IMG/VR virus record: IMGVR_UViG_3300028394_000251
Location: 1-28,914 of that record
Length of the DNA: 28,914 bases
Source of the DNA: a virus
Reading direction: 5' to 3' (one strand)
Position numbers and translations under genes: made by a program. The notes below the pieces were generated by a model that worked only from the letters and a program-made list of their open reading frames with translations, did not search any database and had not been told where the DNA came from. Positions within the stretch are counted from its first letter, which is position 1. The number at the start of each line of letters is the position of its first letter. Positions 18,749 to 27,191 of the stretch are shown in pieces.

Positions 18749-21109
18749 TTATACCGCTATCGGCTGAATCGTCACGCGGGACAAAAGTTGAGCGAACACG
18801 GTGCCGCGATTCGTCGTGCATGTGAATACGATCGTGTGCGAACCTCGGAATTCTGTATTCTTGATTTGCGAAATGATGTTTGCCGAGAATACACCTGGCC
18901 CAGTCGCTGATGTTCCTAATGTGCTTCCACTCCCGGACAGTTTCGTGATTCCCGAAACTGTCATGCCATCGACGGTAATCGTGACCACTGGAGAAACGCT
19001 GTCAGTGTTGACCCCGTAAGTCAGGTTATGCGTGTGATTAGTGGTCGTTACATCGTGAGTGTGCGCCGAGATTGAAACCGTATGACTATGCGCCGCCACC
19101 GTGACGGTGTGATCATGCGCCGGGATGGAAACCGTATGACTATGCGCCGCCACCGTTACATCGTGATCATGCGCCGGGATGGAAACCGTATGACTATGCG
19201 CCGGGATGGAAACCGTATGACTATGCGCCGCCACCGTGACGGTGTGACTGTGATTTCCAATAACTACGTCATGTGTGTGAGCTGATTCGGTTGCCGTAAA
19301 CACAGTCCTATCGGCTCCGCTGTTTGCCCAAAGCGTTGGCGGCGTTGTGCCAGTGTCAACATATATTGCGTACACAGGGAGAGTCGCTGTATTTTTGACG
19401 GTGATTGCATGCTGATGCCCAAGCCCGGCCTGACTGCCAACAGTGGCAGATCCGGAGCTTGAACTAGTAGGCGTAGCTGCTGCAAGGGTGCTGCTGGTAG
19501 GCGTAGATGCTGCAAGGGTGCTGCTGGTAGGCGTAGATGCTGCAAGGGTGCTGCTGGTAGGCGTAGCTGCTGCAAGGGTGCTGCTGGTAGGCGTAGATGC
19601 TGCAAGGGTGCTGCTGGTAGGCGTAGATGCTGCAAGGGTGCTGCTGGTAGGCGTAGCTGCTGCAAGGGTGCTGCTGGTAGGCGTAGACGATCCACCAGAA
19701 CTGCTTGATACGGTCTGTGCACCGCCAGCAGCTGCACTAGTGGCAAATGTGCGCAGCGGAGAAAGTTCAAACTCCAGCGACATCTGATTTACTTCCAGCA
19801 CCTCGGAGCCGATCGTGAACGCGAACGATGCCGTAGTCGTTCCCGCGCTGTCCAGCGGCATCGTCGGAGACGCCTTGGAGTAGTACGTCTGCGTCGGCTG
19901 CGTGCGCAGCTTCAGTGTCTGCACGTCTGCGAGGATGTCATACAGAATCTCCGTGTTGCCGACAATCGCGTCACCGTTCGCGCTGATGTTGAGCGACACC
20001 GTGGAGTTCGCACTATCGTCGAAGTCTCGGTTGATGCGCGTGACGAAAAAATTATTCGCCACGTTCAGCCATCCGACGCGCCCATTCTCCAGTTCCGCCA
20101 CTCCGTTGTAAACGATGCGCACGAGATCGCCGACGCGTAACGATGCTGGCACTTCGACGGCTGAGAGCGTGTAGGCGTCGTTCTCTGAATTATATCTTTG
20201 AAGATAAGCCGTGGCGATGTCATACAGCGCATTTGCCGCGTTCGTCAAATCCGCCGCGCTGTTGCTGATCGGGCGAATTTCGTTCCACGCGACCACGCGA
20301 TCCACGCGCCCATACGACGCGACTGATGCTGCATCCTCCAGCCAGTACGCCGCCACTCCTCCGCCCACTACGCCGCTCTCCACTGTATACGGCGTCGTGC
20401 GACTGCTGTAGCGCAGGTCAAGCTTCGTTTCTCCAATTCCCGCACCGACTGGATACACGCGATTCACCACGTCCGAACCTGCGCGCGTGCGGGTGATTTG
20501 CATAATCAACGCCTGCGTTGTCGGCAACCCTTCAAGCACCATCGTCGGAGAAACAAACGTCACGACTGGCGTAGTGCTCGTGAACTTCCCGAAAAGAATC
20601 GATGTATCAGTCTCCCGCCGAAACCATCCACGTACATAGGTGCGCAGATAGTTCAGGATGCGAAGGTAGTTTTCCCCTTCGACGCTGAATGTAATTGGGT
20701 CGGTGATGGTCTCGCCTTCGTAGCTCGCGCTCCATGTCGGAGAGAAGTCATCCAACAAATCAGTCAACACGGTGCTTAGCGCGGCGTTGTTGAAATTCCT
20801 GCGGAACCCTGCCACACGCTCAGCAATCCGGATTAGCGAATCGCGGCACACGATAGATATGTTCTTTGCCGCCGCGTCCACCGTGCTGTCATAGTGCGTG
20901 TATTCCCCCAGATATCCTAGTTCGTCGTTGTAAATCTGGTAGCGGTTGCCACGCGCCAACCCACGCTGCGCAGCAATCGCCGCGGGAATCGTGATCGTCG
21001 CCTCGCCGACCTGATTAATCATGTCGCTGACCGACAGGCCAAGCACTTCAGTGATTGGCGGCCCGCTCTTCAGGCCATCCGAAGACAGGATATCAATGCG
21101 AAAGCTCAT
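18749..21109 (-). CDS. Large tail protein (Gp37-like) with Thr/Ser and HxH repeats
   Basis: 786 residues. The N-terminal 370 or so resemble siphovirus tail proteins of the ReqiPepy6 Gp37-like group: GEATITIPAAI, a YNDELGYLGEYTHYD strand pair, AALSTVLTDLLDDFSP and EVPASLRVGDLVRIVYNG. Then come TPTSSTLAA[A/S] decapeptide repeats, followed by ten HxH units in 9-residue periods (HSHTVSIPA, HDHDVTVAA and variants). HxH arrays are known to bind metal along the axis of fibre trimers, as in T4 short fibres. The end is beta-type. It probably forms tail-tip hub and fibre in one chain. ATG 21109 overlaps the distal tail gene as ATGA. Confidence 0.8.
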   Translation of the reverse strand: MSFRIDILSSDGLKSGPPITEVLGLSVSDMINQVGEATITIPAAIAAQRGLARGNRYQIYNDELGYLGEYTHYDSTVDAAAKNISIVCRDSLIRIAERVAGFRRNFNNAALSTVLTDLLDDFSPTWSASYEGETITDPITFSVEGENYLRILNYLRTYVRGWFRRETDTSILFGKFTSTTPVVTFVSPTMVLEGLPTTQALIMQITRTRAGSDVVNRVYPVGAGIGETKLDLRYSSRTTPYTVESGVVGGGVAAYWLEDAASVASYGRVDRVVAWNEIRPISNSAADLTNAANALYDIATAYLQRYNSENDAYTLSAVEVPASLRVGDLVRIVYNGVAELENGRVGWLNVANNFFVTRINRDFDDSANSTVSLNISANGDAIVGNTEILYDILADVQTLKLRTQPTQTYYSKASPTMPLDSAGTTTASFAFTIGSEVLEVNQMSLEFELSPLRTFATSAAAGGAQTVSSSSGGSSTPTSSTLAAATPTSSTLAASTPTSSTLAASTPTSSTLAAATPTSSTLAASTPTSSTLAASTPTSSTLAAATPTSSSSGSATVGSQAGLGHQHAITVKNTATLPVYAIYVDTGTTPPTLWANSGADRTVFTATESAHTHDVVIGNHSHTVTVAAHSHTVSIPAHSHTVSIPAHDHDVTVAAHSHTVSIPAHDHTVTVAAHSHTVSISAHTHDVTTTNHTHNLTYGVNTDSVSPVVTITVDGMTVSGITKLSGSGSTLGTSATGPGVFSANIISQIKNTEFRGSHTIVFTCTTNRGTVFAQLLSRVTIQPIAV
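19019..19290 (-). repeat. HxH repeat: about ten 27-bp units
   Basis: Inside the large tail gene, a 27-bp unit codes for nine residues with HxH at its start. Ten HxH motifs are visible, with two alternating unit types (SIPA and TVAA endings). The DNA is conserved enough to show recent duplication. Confidence 0.85.
19471..19680 (-). repeat. Seven perfect 30-bp tandem repeats with 90-bp higher order
   Basis: Units at 19471, 19501, 19531, 19561, 19591, 19621 and 19651 are identical except one base at unit position 7, which reads c,a,a,c,a,a,c. That base changes Ala to Ser in the encoded TPTSSTLAA[A/S]. The regular c-a-a order implies amplification of a 90-bp trimer. Confidence 0.93.
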
Positions 21110-21906
21110 ACGTATGCACCTCGATGCACTATTGTGCAATTCACGTTCTCAGAAAACAAAAAGCGATTAACGCCTGGGTAAAGGTAGCCAAGCGTGGTCT
21201 GCGTATCTGGCAACGTGATATTCGCGTATGCATCAACGCCGTTGAGCGTCACCGCGTTAGTTCGAAAGTCAATCATGAGCGTTGACCCGGACTCTTTTGA
21301 CGCACTATACGTAATCGTTTGCGTGCCTGTCGAATTATATACGTTATTGCCGTATTTCGGGACGGCGTACGTCGATTCGCTGTTACGCCCTATGCGGATT
21401 ACCAACGACGATGCAATGGCGGACGTAATGTACAACGTCACCCAAGACGAACGTGCGTTACCTGCGTTCGTGATCGACGCAGAGCTTGTCGAAGACAATA
21501 CCGTCGTCGTATCGGTCAGCGCGTACCAATACGGGCGGCATGAAAACCGCATGGTGTACGGGTCGCGGTTTTGCAGCTGCCAGTGAAGCGGCGTCTGCTG
21601 AGAATCAATAGCTGTGAGCTTCGCCCACGCCATCAGGTCGGTGCCGGTTCGCGTCTTTGCCTTGAGCCATCCAGATCGTCCAAGCCGCTGGAACAATGCG
21701 CGTGCGTTGACGTTTCCGTCACGGTCTAAAAATGTCGCGCTGTATTCTGTCTGAATCAACGGGGATTGCATCCCGTCAAGGTCGTACATGCCATCGCCGA
21801 GTATCCTCGCCATCGACGGCGTCACCGCACGGTTGATAGATATTTGATTCTCGCCGAAGGTGCCTCCGATCGAAACGCCGTCGAACTCCGTAATGTATCC
21901 GATCAT
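21106..21906 (-). CDS. Distal tail-like protein
   Basis: 266 residues. Position between tape measure and tail-tip gene, length and pattern (IGYITEFDGVSIGG; RALFQRLGRSGWLKAKTRTG; MRFSCRPYWYALTD; a late beta-galectin-like stretch around SLVIRIGRNSE) fit siphovirus distal tail (Dit-like) proteins, which join the tube to the baseplate. ATG 21906 is preferred over GTG 21912 because GAGG lies 5 nt upstream. Confidence 0.75.
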   Translation of the reverse strand: MIGYITEFDGVSIGGTFGENQISINRAVTPSMARILGDGMYDLDGMQSPLIQTEYSATFLDRDGNVNARALFQRLGRSGWLKAKTRTGTDLMAWAKLTAIDSQQTPLHWQLQNRDPYTMRFSCRPYWYALTDTTTVLSSTSSASITNAGNARSSWVTLYITSAIASSLVIRIGRNSESTYAVPKYGNNVYNSTGTQTITYSASKESGSTLMIDFRTNAVTLNGVDAYANITLPDTQTTLGYLYPGVNRFLFSENVNCTIVHRGAYV

Positions 21907-21908
21907 CG

Positions 21909-23942
21909 TCACCTCACGATGGCAAAGCCTGCACGCTGCAAGCCAGCCACAACGCCGCGCTCAGCCGTGGCAGCATCACCGCCGTAGACATTCACAGTAA
22001 TGTAAGCATTCGTCCCGCTCCCTGTATTTGATCCTCTTCCACCTCGAGATGCAAAGTCCGGAATCGTGATCGGAAGCTGTCCTATGAACGGCGCTATAGT
22101 ATTCCAGTACTGTGCTGCAGTGCGAATCGTCTGCATGATCGCATCCTTAATTTCGTTGAACTTTAGGATGGTGTCATCCTTAAATTCCTGGAAGAGCGCC
22201 GATGCGCGATTTCGAATCGTGTTTACCCAGTACTCGACTGTGTTGTAGATGTTACTCCATGCGGTCGTAAAATATTCTTCCACGCCTCTGAGGATTCCAT
22301 CGATCGACGTGCCGGAGGCTTTGAGCCGGTCGTCAATAATTGCGACAACGTCTTCAATTAACCCCTTAACCGTTTTGTAGATTCGCGTCCAGATGCTGAG
22401 GAACATGTCACGCAGCGCAACGAGCGCACCATCGACGTCGCCATTCAACAGGCTCAGCGTTACGTTCACAATCGTCTTCAGGATGTCAAGCGCGTTTCCT
22501 ACGACGAGCGAGATCGCCGCCCAAGCGATCGCGAACGCCAGCCTCAGCGCATCCATCGTGTCATCGACGAGGCGCTTGATCGTTGGCATGGCAATCTCGA
22601 TCAGGCGCACCACAATAGCCACTGTCGTGTTGATGACGTCGCTTATAGTCATCCACGTCTCGCGAACGAAAGAAAGGATTTCGTCGCCGTACTCATTCCA
22701 CAGCTGAGCTATCGTCGACAACACCGTGTCGATGATGTCGCCAATATCTTTCATGACGCCGTTGATAGTTTTGCTCATCGATGAAAAATCATCTGACGTA
22801 TTTTTTCCAACGTCGGCAAAAATATCGATCATGAAATCGATCACCGGCTTCAGGACATTTTCGAAGACAAATTTTATTGAGCCGAACACGGTGCTGATGA
22901 CAGCCTGAATCGTCGGCCAGTTTTCAGAAACCCAATTCACTACGGTCTTCAGCCCTTCGATGAGAGGCGGGATGTTGTCCTTTGCAAACGCGATGAACGC
23001 CTCGATCACCGGCCCGATGCCAGCCGCGACTTTCGGCAGATACTCAGCAGCCAGCTGGTTGAGCGTGTCCAGGAACGGCAGGATAGCCGGCATCAGCGTG
23101 TTGCCTATCATGACGCTCATGCCTTCGAGCCGCATTTGCATCTCTGCGGATTTTTTTCCAAACTCGACTGAGTTAGCGACGCCCTCGTCGCCGATGAGAA
23201 GGCCAAACTCCTTCGCTTTTTTGCCTGCGGCATCCAGACCGCCATTCGCGAGAGCGGCCATCGTGTCGCCCAAGTCTTTTCCGCTGCGCCCGAACAGCTC
23301 GGTCATGATGCTCGTCTTCTCTAAACCGTCGGGCATCTTCGCGATGACGTTCGCTGTGTTTTCGATGATGGCCGATGCAGGGAGCATCTCGCCTTTCGCG
23401 TTTTTGTAGCTGATGCCCAGCGACTGCATGAGCTTCGCCGTGTCGCTCGCCTTGCCGTTGTTGTCTTCCAAACCGCGCGTCAATTTGACCATTTGGCCGG
23501 TGACAGCATCCACGTTTCCGCCGACTCCGCGGATCGCAACAGTCAGCGCTGCCGATTCGTTTGCCGTTGTGCCAAGGACGTCTCCAAGCCCGTCGAGCGT
23601 GCCAGCCCATACGTTCGCGTCGTTGACCGTCTTGATCGCGGCAGCGCCAATCGCCGCAATCGCAGCACCTGCGGCAGCAGCTGCACCAGCGACAGCGCCA
23701 GCAACTACCTTCGCCGCGGAGCCGAGGCCCTTAAGTTTGTCGGAAAAAGAATCCGCGTCTTTTGCGCTGTCCTTCGCGGACTTCCCAAAATCATCGGTCT
23801 CCTTCGCTGCTTTGTCTGTGGATTTCCTGACGCCGTCCATCGCGTCGTCCACGCCGCCCGATGATTTGATGACATCGTCAAGGACGCTCGTCATCTCATC
23901 GCGCGCGCGAAGCACTACGTCGATTGGAATTTCATTTGCCAT
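21909..23942 (-). CDS. Tape measure protein
   Basis: 677 residues; its length sets tail length and it enters the cell with the DNA. N-terminal helical region (VLRARDEMTSVLDDVIKSSG), an Ala/Gly-rich hydrophobic stretch (KVVAGAVAGAAAAAGAAIAA), then the conserved phage tape measure domain (SLGISYKNAKGEMLPASAII, GLEKTSIMTELFGRSGKDLG, DTMAALANGG). The middle and end are long helices with membrane-like segments (LRLAFAIAWAAISLVVGNAL). ATG 23942 has GGAGG 4 nt upstream and overlaps the frameshifted chaperone by 11 nt. At about 0.15 nm per residue it would give a tail near 100 nm. Confidence 0.95.
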   Translation of the reverse strand: MANEIPIDVVLRARDEMTSVLDDVIKSSGGVDDAMDGVRKSTDKAAKETDDFGKSAKDSAKDADSFSDKLKGLGSAAKVVAGAVAGAAAAAGAAIAAIGAAAIKTVNDANVWAGTLDGLGDVLGTTANESAALTVAIRGVGGNVDAVTGQMVKLTRGLEDNNGKASDTAKLMQSLGISYKNAKGEMLPASAIIENTANVIAKMPDGLEKTSIMTELFGRSGKDLGDTMAALANGGLDAAGKKAKEFGLLIGDEGVANSVEFGKKSAEMQMRLEGMSVMIGNTLMPAILPFLDTLNQLAAEYLPKVAAGIGPVIEAFIAFAKDNIPPLIEGLKTVVNWVSENWPTIQAVISTVFGSIKFVFENVLKPVIDFMIDIFADVGKNTSDDFSSMSKTINGVMKDIGDIIDTVLSTIAQLWNEYGDEILSFVRETWMTISDVINTTVAIVVRLIEIAMPTIKRLVDDTMDALRLAFAIAWAAISLVVGNALDILKTIVNVTLSLLNGDVDGALVALRDMFLSIWTRIYKTVKGLIEDVVAIIDDRLKASGTSIDGILRGVEEYFTTAWSNIYNTVEYWVNTIRNRASALFQEFKDDTILKFNEIKDAIMQTIRTAAQYWNTIAPFIGQLPITIPDFASRGGRGSNTGSGTNAYITVNVYGGDAATAERGVVAGLQRAGFAIVR

Positions 23943-24323
23943 TCTGCCTCCTTTTAACTTCGCCCTCTGCGCCCAGGATTGTCAGGTGCCGCGCCACCGT
24001 CATTGCGTCTGGAAGTGGCCATGTGTGATAGACCTCACGCACAAGCCACAGATCCATCATCTCCGGAGGCATCTTGTCGCCTACCCAGAGATGCGCTTTT
24101 ACGCGCTCGTCAAGGGCACGGCCATTACTTTTGGGTTGACTGCTTCCGCGTACGCCTTCACAAATTCCTGCACGGCTTCAGTGACTTTCAGCGCCGGAAT
24201 TGCTCGCTTGCCGCCAAGCACGCAGCGTCCCATCATGTCGAAAAGCTGTGAACTGCTGACCTCCCCCGAGGCCAGCAGCGCAACATCTTCGAGCGTAAGA
24301 TCGTCGAAGCTCCACGTCCACAT
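23932..24323 (-). CDS. Tail assembly chaperone GT, -1 frameshift product
   Basis: 130 residues made by slipping back one base at C-CCA-AAA (24135-24129), late in the G frame. After 65 zero-frame codons the product continues SNGRALDERVKAHLWVGDKM and ends in VKRRQNGK, with TGA at 23934-23932 overlapping the tape measure start. The T part would bind the tape measure or major tail protein while G coats the tape measure during tail assembly, as in lambda. Confidence 0.88.
24099..24323 (-). CDS. Tail assembly chaperone G, zero-frame product
   Basis: 74 residues (MWTWSFDDLTLEDVALLASG ... VPLTSA). Typical place and size for gpG, between the major tail protein and tape measure genes. Ends at TAA 24101-24099, about 30 nt past the slippery site. 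Starts 2 nt after the preceding stop. Confidence 0.88.
   Translation of the reverse strand: MWTWSFDDLTLEDVALLASGEVSSSQLFDMMGRCVLGGKRAIPALKVTEAVQEFVKAYAEAVNPKVMAVPLTSA
24129..24135 (-). promoter_or_regulatory. Slippery heptamer CCCAAAA for -1 frameshifting
   Basis: In the zero frame it reads C-CCA-AAA, the X-XXY-YYZ form, ahead of the G stop. The -1 frame is open for 65 codons beyond it. Confidence 0.88.
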
Positions 24324-24325
24324 AT

Positions 24326-24757
24326 TTAGCTCACAGCGGTCTGAGTCACGAACGGAGTTTCGATGACGACTTCGGGCATGATCGCCGCTGCGCCATCTTC
24401 GCCAACAGGCCACACAGGAGACTTCACGTAGCCAGCATCGCTTGTAAAACGATACTGACCGGTCGTGCCTCCACGCGGTGCCCAGCGCACATACAGCGGT
24501 GTGCGATTGACAAATGCACTGTTGGCGAGGCCCCATGCTCCACTCGTCGTCTCAGCGTACATCGAGCGGATTGTGATTGTTCCAATCGAGTAGCCGCCAA
24601 CGGTCTGTGTTTTCTTTGAATCACTGAATAGCGGCGTCGCTTCCGTTTCAAGATCGAAGCCACTCATCGCAACGCTGTTCGCTTCGCTGCTGATGTTCAC
24701 CCAGGTCGAAGAGTCAGTGCTGAACTCGACCTTGCAATTTTTCATTGTGTAAGCCAT
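24326..24757 (-). CDS. Major tail protein
   Basis: 143 residues. A beta-rich protein of tail-tube type (CKVEFSTDSSTWVNISSEAN; GGYSIGTITIRSMYAE; PLYVRWAPRGGTTGQYRFTS) immediately before the G/GT chaperone genes, the standard place of the tube subunit. A C-terminal VVIETPFVTQTAVS strand closes the fold. ATG 24757 lies 2 nt from the previous stop. Confidence 0.8.
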   Translation of the reverse strand: MAYTMKNCKVEFSTDSSTWVNISSEANSVAMSGFDLETEATPLFSDSKKTQTVGGYSIGTITIRSMYAETTSGAWGLANSAFVNRTPLYVRWAPRGGTTGQYRFTSDAGYVKSPVWPVGEDGAAAIMPEVVIETPFVTQTAVS

Positions 24758-24759
24758 TA

Positions 24760-25194
24760 TCAAACATCCTCCATCACTGATACGCCAGCGCGCACGGTGA
24801 AAATTGCTTGCTGATCCCACTCGATCAGCCCGCTGCTAATATTATTTACTTGGGTAAAAACGCACGCGCCGCCTAACTGTGTGTCATCGTCGATGGCATC
24901 GAGCAATGATTGAGCAATCGCGCGTCCGCTAATATCCTCATCTTTGATCTGGCCAGTAGCACAAATCAACACCACAACGTCGAAAGTGTGAGTCCTGCGC
25001 ATGGCATTTCGCAATGACTTACTTCCGACGACGCTGCTAAAAACTTGCGAAGCTGGTTCAGTGTTCGTCCACTTGACGACGATCGCAGGCATTCGCTGAG
25101 GCGCAGTATTTGGCATTCCCGAATACTTCATCTTCGCCCCCACGCCAGTAGCGAGCACATCTCGCAGGGCATCATGACAGGTGGTGATGCTCAT
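24760..25194 (-). CDS. Tail terminator/minor tail protein-like
   Basis: 144 residues. Placed before the tail tube gene and after the connector gene, as tail terminators are. The sequence has an N-terminal helix (CHDALRDVLATGVG), strands with AIVVKWTNTEP, THTFDVVVLICATG, and a helix ISGRAIAQSLLDAIDDD, a common layout for that family. The assignment is mainly positional. It overlaps the upstream gene by ATGA. Confidence 0.65.
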   Translation of the reverse strand: MSITTCHDALRDVLATGVGAKMKYSGMPNTAPQRMPAIVVKWTNTEPASQVFSSVVGSKSLRNAMRRTHTFDVVVLICATGQIKDEDISGRAIAQSLLDAIDDDTQLGGACVFTQVNNISSGLIEWDQQAIFTVRAGVSVMEDV

Positions 25195-25802
25195 TTGACT
25201 GACCGCCGCCGATAACGATCAAATACAAGGCGAACGTCAGCAGGGTAGCTGTCGCTCTGCTGCATCAGATCAGTATCTGCAATATTCGTTGCGCCTGTTT
25301 GATTTCGCTTTGTCCAGTACCAGTACGCTACTCGCATCGCGCAGCGCACGATATCTGTCGGTGCCGCCTGCATGTAACCGAAGCGCCCTACTACTGTGAT
25401 GCGTCCATCTGTCGAGAAAGTCCAGTCGAAGGATTCCTTGAGCTTGATTGCAAAGTAGCTGCCGCGATATGAATTCTGCTCAGTCACTGATACGTTCATC
25501 GGGAGCAGAAAGTACGACGTGTTTGCGACGGCAATGCCATCACCATTCGTGATGCTGATGACGCTTACGAGATCGTCGCTGAGATACAGCGTCTTGTCAT
25601 CGATGTCATCTTCGGTGTAGTAGTGCGTGTGATTATTGTCGCCCTGGCCAAACGTGCGGCCAGTTTGAGAATAAATCTCTGCGTCAGCCTGGTCGAGGAA
25701 GCTCTGGAGCACGGTATCTTCCGCGCCTGAATACGCAGTCTGAATGCCGCCAGTCATCTCCGAGATGTACGACTTGAATAGTGCAAGCGTTGCGTAGCTC
25801 AT
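25191..25802 (-). CDS. Head-tail connector-like protein
   Basis: 203 residues. The start SYATLALFKSYISEMTGG, then DTVLQSFLDQADAEIYSQTG with R-T-F-G, is the helical opening of gp6-type phage head-tail adaptors. A beta region (TLYLSDDLVSVISITNGDGI) follows, then a C-terminal helical part (IVRCAMRVAYWYWTKRN; VRLVFDRYRR). It should form a ring between portal and tail. GGAG 6 nt before ATG 25802. Confidence 0.78.
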   Translation of the reverse strand: MSYATLALFKSYISEMTGGIQTAYSGAEDTVLQSFLDQADAEIYSQTGRTFGQGDNNHTHYYTEDDIDDKTLYLSDDLVSVISITNGDGIAVANTSYFLLPMNVSVTEQNSYRGSYFAIKLKESFDWTFSTDGRITVVGRFGYMQAAPTDIVRCAMRVAYWYWTKRNQTGATNIADTDLMQQSDSYPADVRLVFDRYRRRSVK

Positions 25803-26533
25803 TATTTCTCCAGGTCTCCATCTCGCGGAAGTTTGAAGCCAAGCACTTCATATTTTTTCTCAAATGCATCCTGGTCTTTCATTCCTTGCTCAAGCTCGTT
25901 AAACCAGTCGTTCTCAGTGATCGTCATCTCGCCAAGATGAGGAGTGATCATCGATGTGTCGCACCAGTGAGCGATGCCAGCCTTGCGACAGGTGAGCCCG
26001 AAGTTCCAGTCTTCGCTTGTGCGGATTTCGTGATCCATCCCGTCCTTGTAGCTAAAGCGAAACCATGGCCACTGGAAACCAGCTTCAGCAAGCTTTCGCA
26101 GCGCGCTGCGTCGGATCGCAATAGCGCCTGTTCCAACGATGTCGCATTGCACCATCGATCCATCAAATGAGGTGGCAACATCAGCATTGCCGCCTTCATT
26201 CAAAAAATAAAAGCATGGATCATGTGGAGCACTGCGACGAAATGCAAGCGCGCCAACTACCTCGTGCTCAACGTCGCACTTGCTCATCAAATGCGGAACG
26301 ATATGTGCTGGGTGTGTGTGATCGTTGTCGAGCATCACCAGCACGTCATCATCATCCGTAAAATTATTCCAGAAGATTTTGCACGCTTTATTTCGCGCGT
26401 CGTCGATCGCGCAGTACGCCATGTTGATCCGCTTCACGCCGTGATGGTGCGCATGAATCGAAACATCCAGCAGCGCAGTGACTGCGTGCGCATTCACGTA
26501 GCGCTCCATTGGGGAAAACCATAATGCCTTCAT
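25802..26533 (-). CDS. GT-A fold glycosyltransferase-like protein
   Basis: 243 residues. VLVMLDNDHTHPAHIVPHLM carries a D-x-D metal/nucleotide-sugar motif after a helix ARNKACKIFWNNF; the second half has GTGAIAIRRSALRKLAEAG and EDWNFGLTCRKAGI, the acceptor-side motif order of family-2-like enzymes. It would transfer a sugar from an activated donor. It lies between the capsid gene and the connector gene with a TAATG overlap, inside a virion operon. Possible targets are the capsid, tail or host surface; none is proven. Confidence 0.75.
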   Translation of the reverse strand: MKALWFSPMERYVNAHAVTALLDVSIHAHHHGVKRINMAYCAIDDARNKACKIFWNNFTDDDDVLVMLDNDHTHPAHIVPHLMSKCDVEHEVVGALAFRRSAPHDPCFYFLNEGGNADVATSFDGSMVQCDIVGTGAIAIRRSALRKLAEAGFQWPWFRFSYKDGMDHEIRTSEDWNFGLTCRKAGIAHWCDTSMITPHLGEMTITENDWFNELEQGMKDQDAFEKKYEVLGFKLPRDGDLEK

Positions 26534-27186
26534 CAAATCACTTCCTGAAAATCGTTGGGGAATCCATGCGCTTCCCTCATGCGCAAAATAGCCTCGTCGT
26601 ATTTTTGCGCGTAAATTGCGCTTGAATACGTTTGGTCAAGTTTCGATTTCCCCCACGCCCAGTGCCGATGTTCAGCGATGGCGTGTTCAGCGTAGGCAAA
26701 TTCATTGGCATTTTTTGCCCGCAGTGATGCTTCCTCGTCAACGCCCCATGAGCGGTAATGCGGGATAGCCATCACGCCGCCATGATGATGAACAATGAAA
26801 TCTTTCGTCATCATGTAATGTGTGCTGAGGTGACTTCCGTCGGTCTGCCCATCATTGATGCCGATGAATCCACAGCCCGTTGTCTGCTGCACACGCAGCG
26901 CTTCATTGTGCCAGTCGTCATGCATCCACAGGTCGTCCGCACCAAGCACGTATGCGTCATAGCTCGGATGACACTCCAGGCCGTAATTCCATTTTTGGAC
27001 TGCTGTCATTCTCGGAGTAACTTCTACAAACATCACACGGTTCTCAAAAATCAAGTCGCCAAAATCGTCGATGCAATCTTCGGTGACGATGACTGCATCA
27101 GCCGATGAAGTAGCGAGCAGACGATGCGTGCACAGCACCGCCTGCTCGACTCTAGACCACGTGGGGATTATTACCGCGGTCTTCAT
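26533..27186 (-). CDS. Family-2-like glycosyltransferase
   Basis: 217 residues. Begins MKTAVIIPTWSRVEQAVLCT, the Rossmann-like start of GT2 enzymes; AYVLGADDLWMHDDW gives the D-D-x-x motif. The rest holds an acceptor-side segment (VMAIPHYRSWGVDEEASL) and a His-rich stretch (AEHAIAEHRHWAWGKSKL). It forms a pair with the next gene (TGATG junction) and directly follows the capsid gene by 5 nt, with no strong Shine-Dalgarno, so coupled translation is likely. Confidence 0.72.
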   Translation of the reverse strand: MKTAVIIPTWSRVEQAVLCTHRLLATSSADAVIVTEDCIDDFGDLIFENRVMFVEVTPRMTAVQKWNYGLECHPSYDAYVLGADDLWMHDDWHNEALRVQQTTGCGFIGINDGQTDGSHLSTHYMMTKDFIVHHHGGVMAIPHYRSWGVDEEASLRAKNANEFAYAEHAIAEHRHWAWGKSKLDQTYSSAIYAQKYDEAILRMREAHGFPNDFQEVI

Positions 27187-27191
27187 GATTA

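Noticed and set aside
19264-19770. 168-codon minus-strand ORF with LRLPAAPLQ repeats
   Set aside because: Shifted frame of the tail gene repeats; no start signal.
19443-19787. Repetitive VLLVGV[AD]AAR protein on the plus strand
   Set aside because: Any frame through a 30-bp tandem repeat stays open; the minus-strand tail protein explains the DNA.
23413-24366. 317-codon plus-strand ORF
   Set aside because: Mirror of the tape measure and chaperone genes; Ala/Pro/Ser-rich composition follows from the opposite strand.
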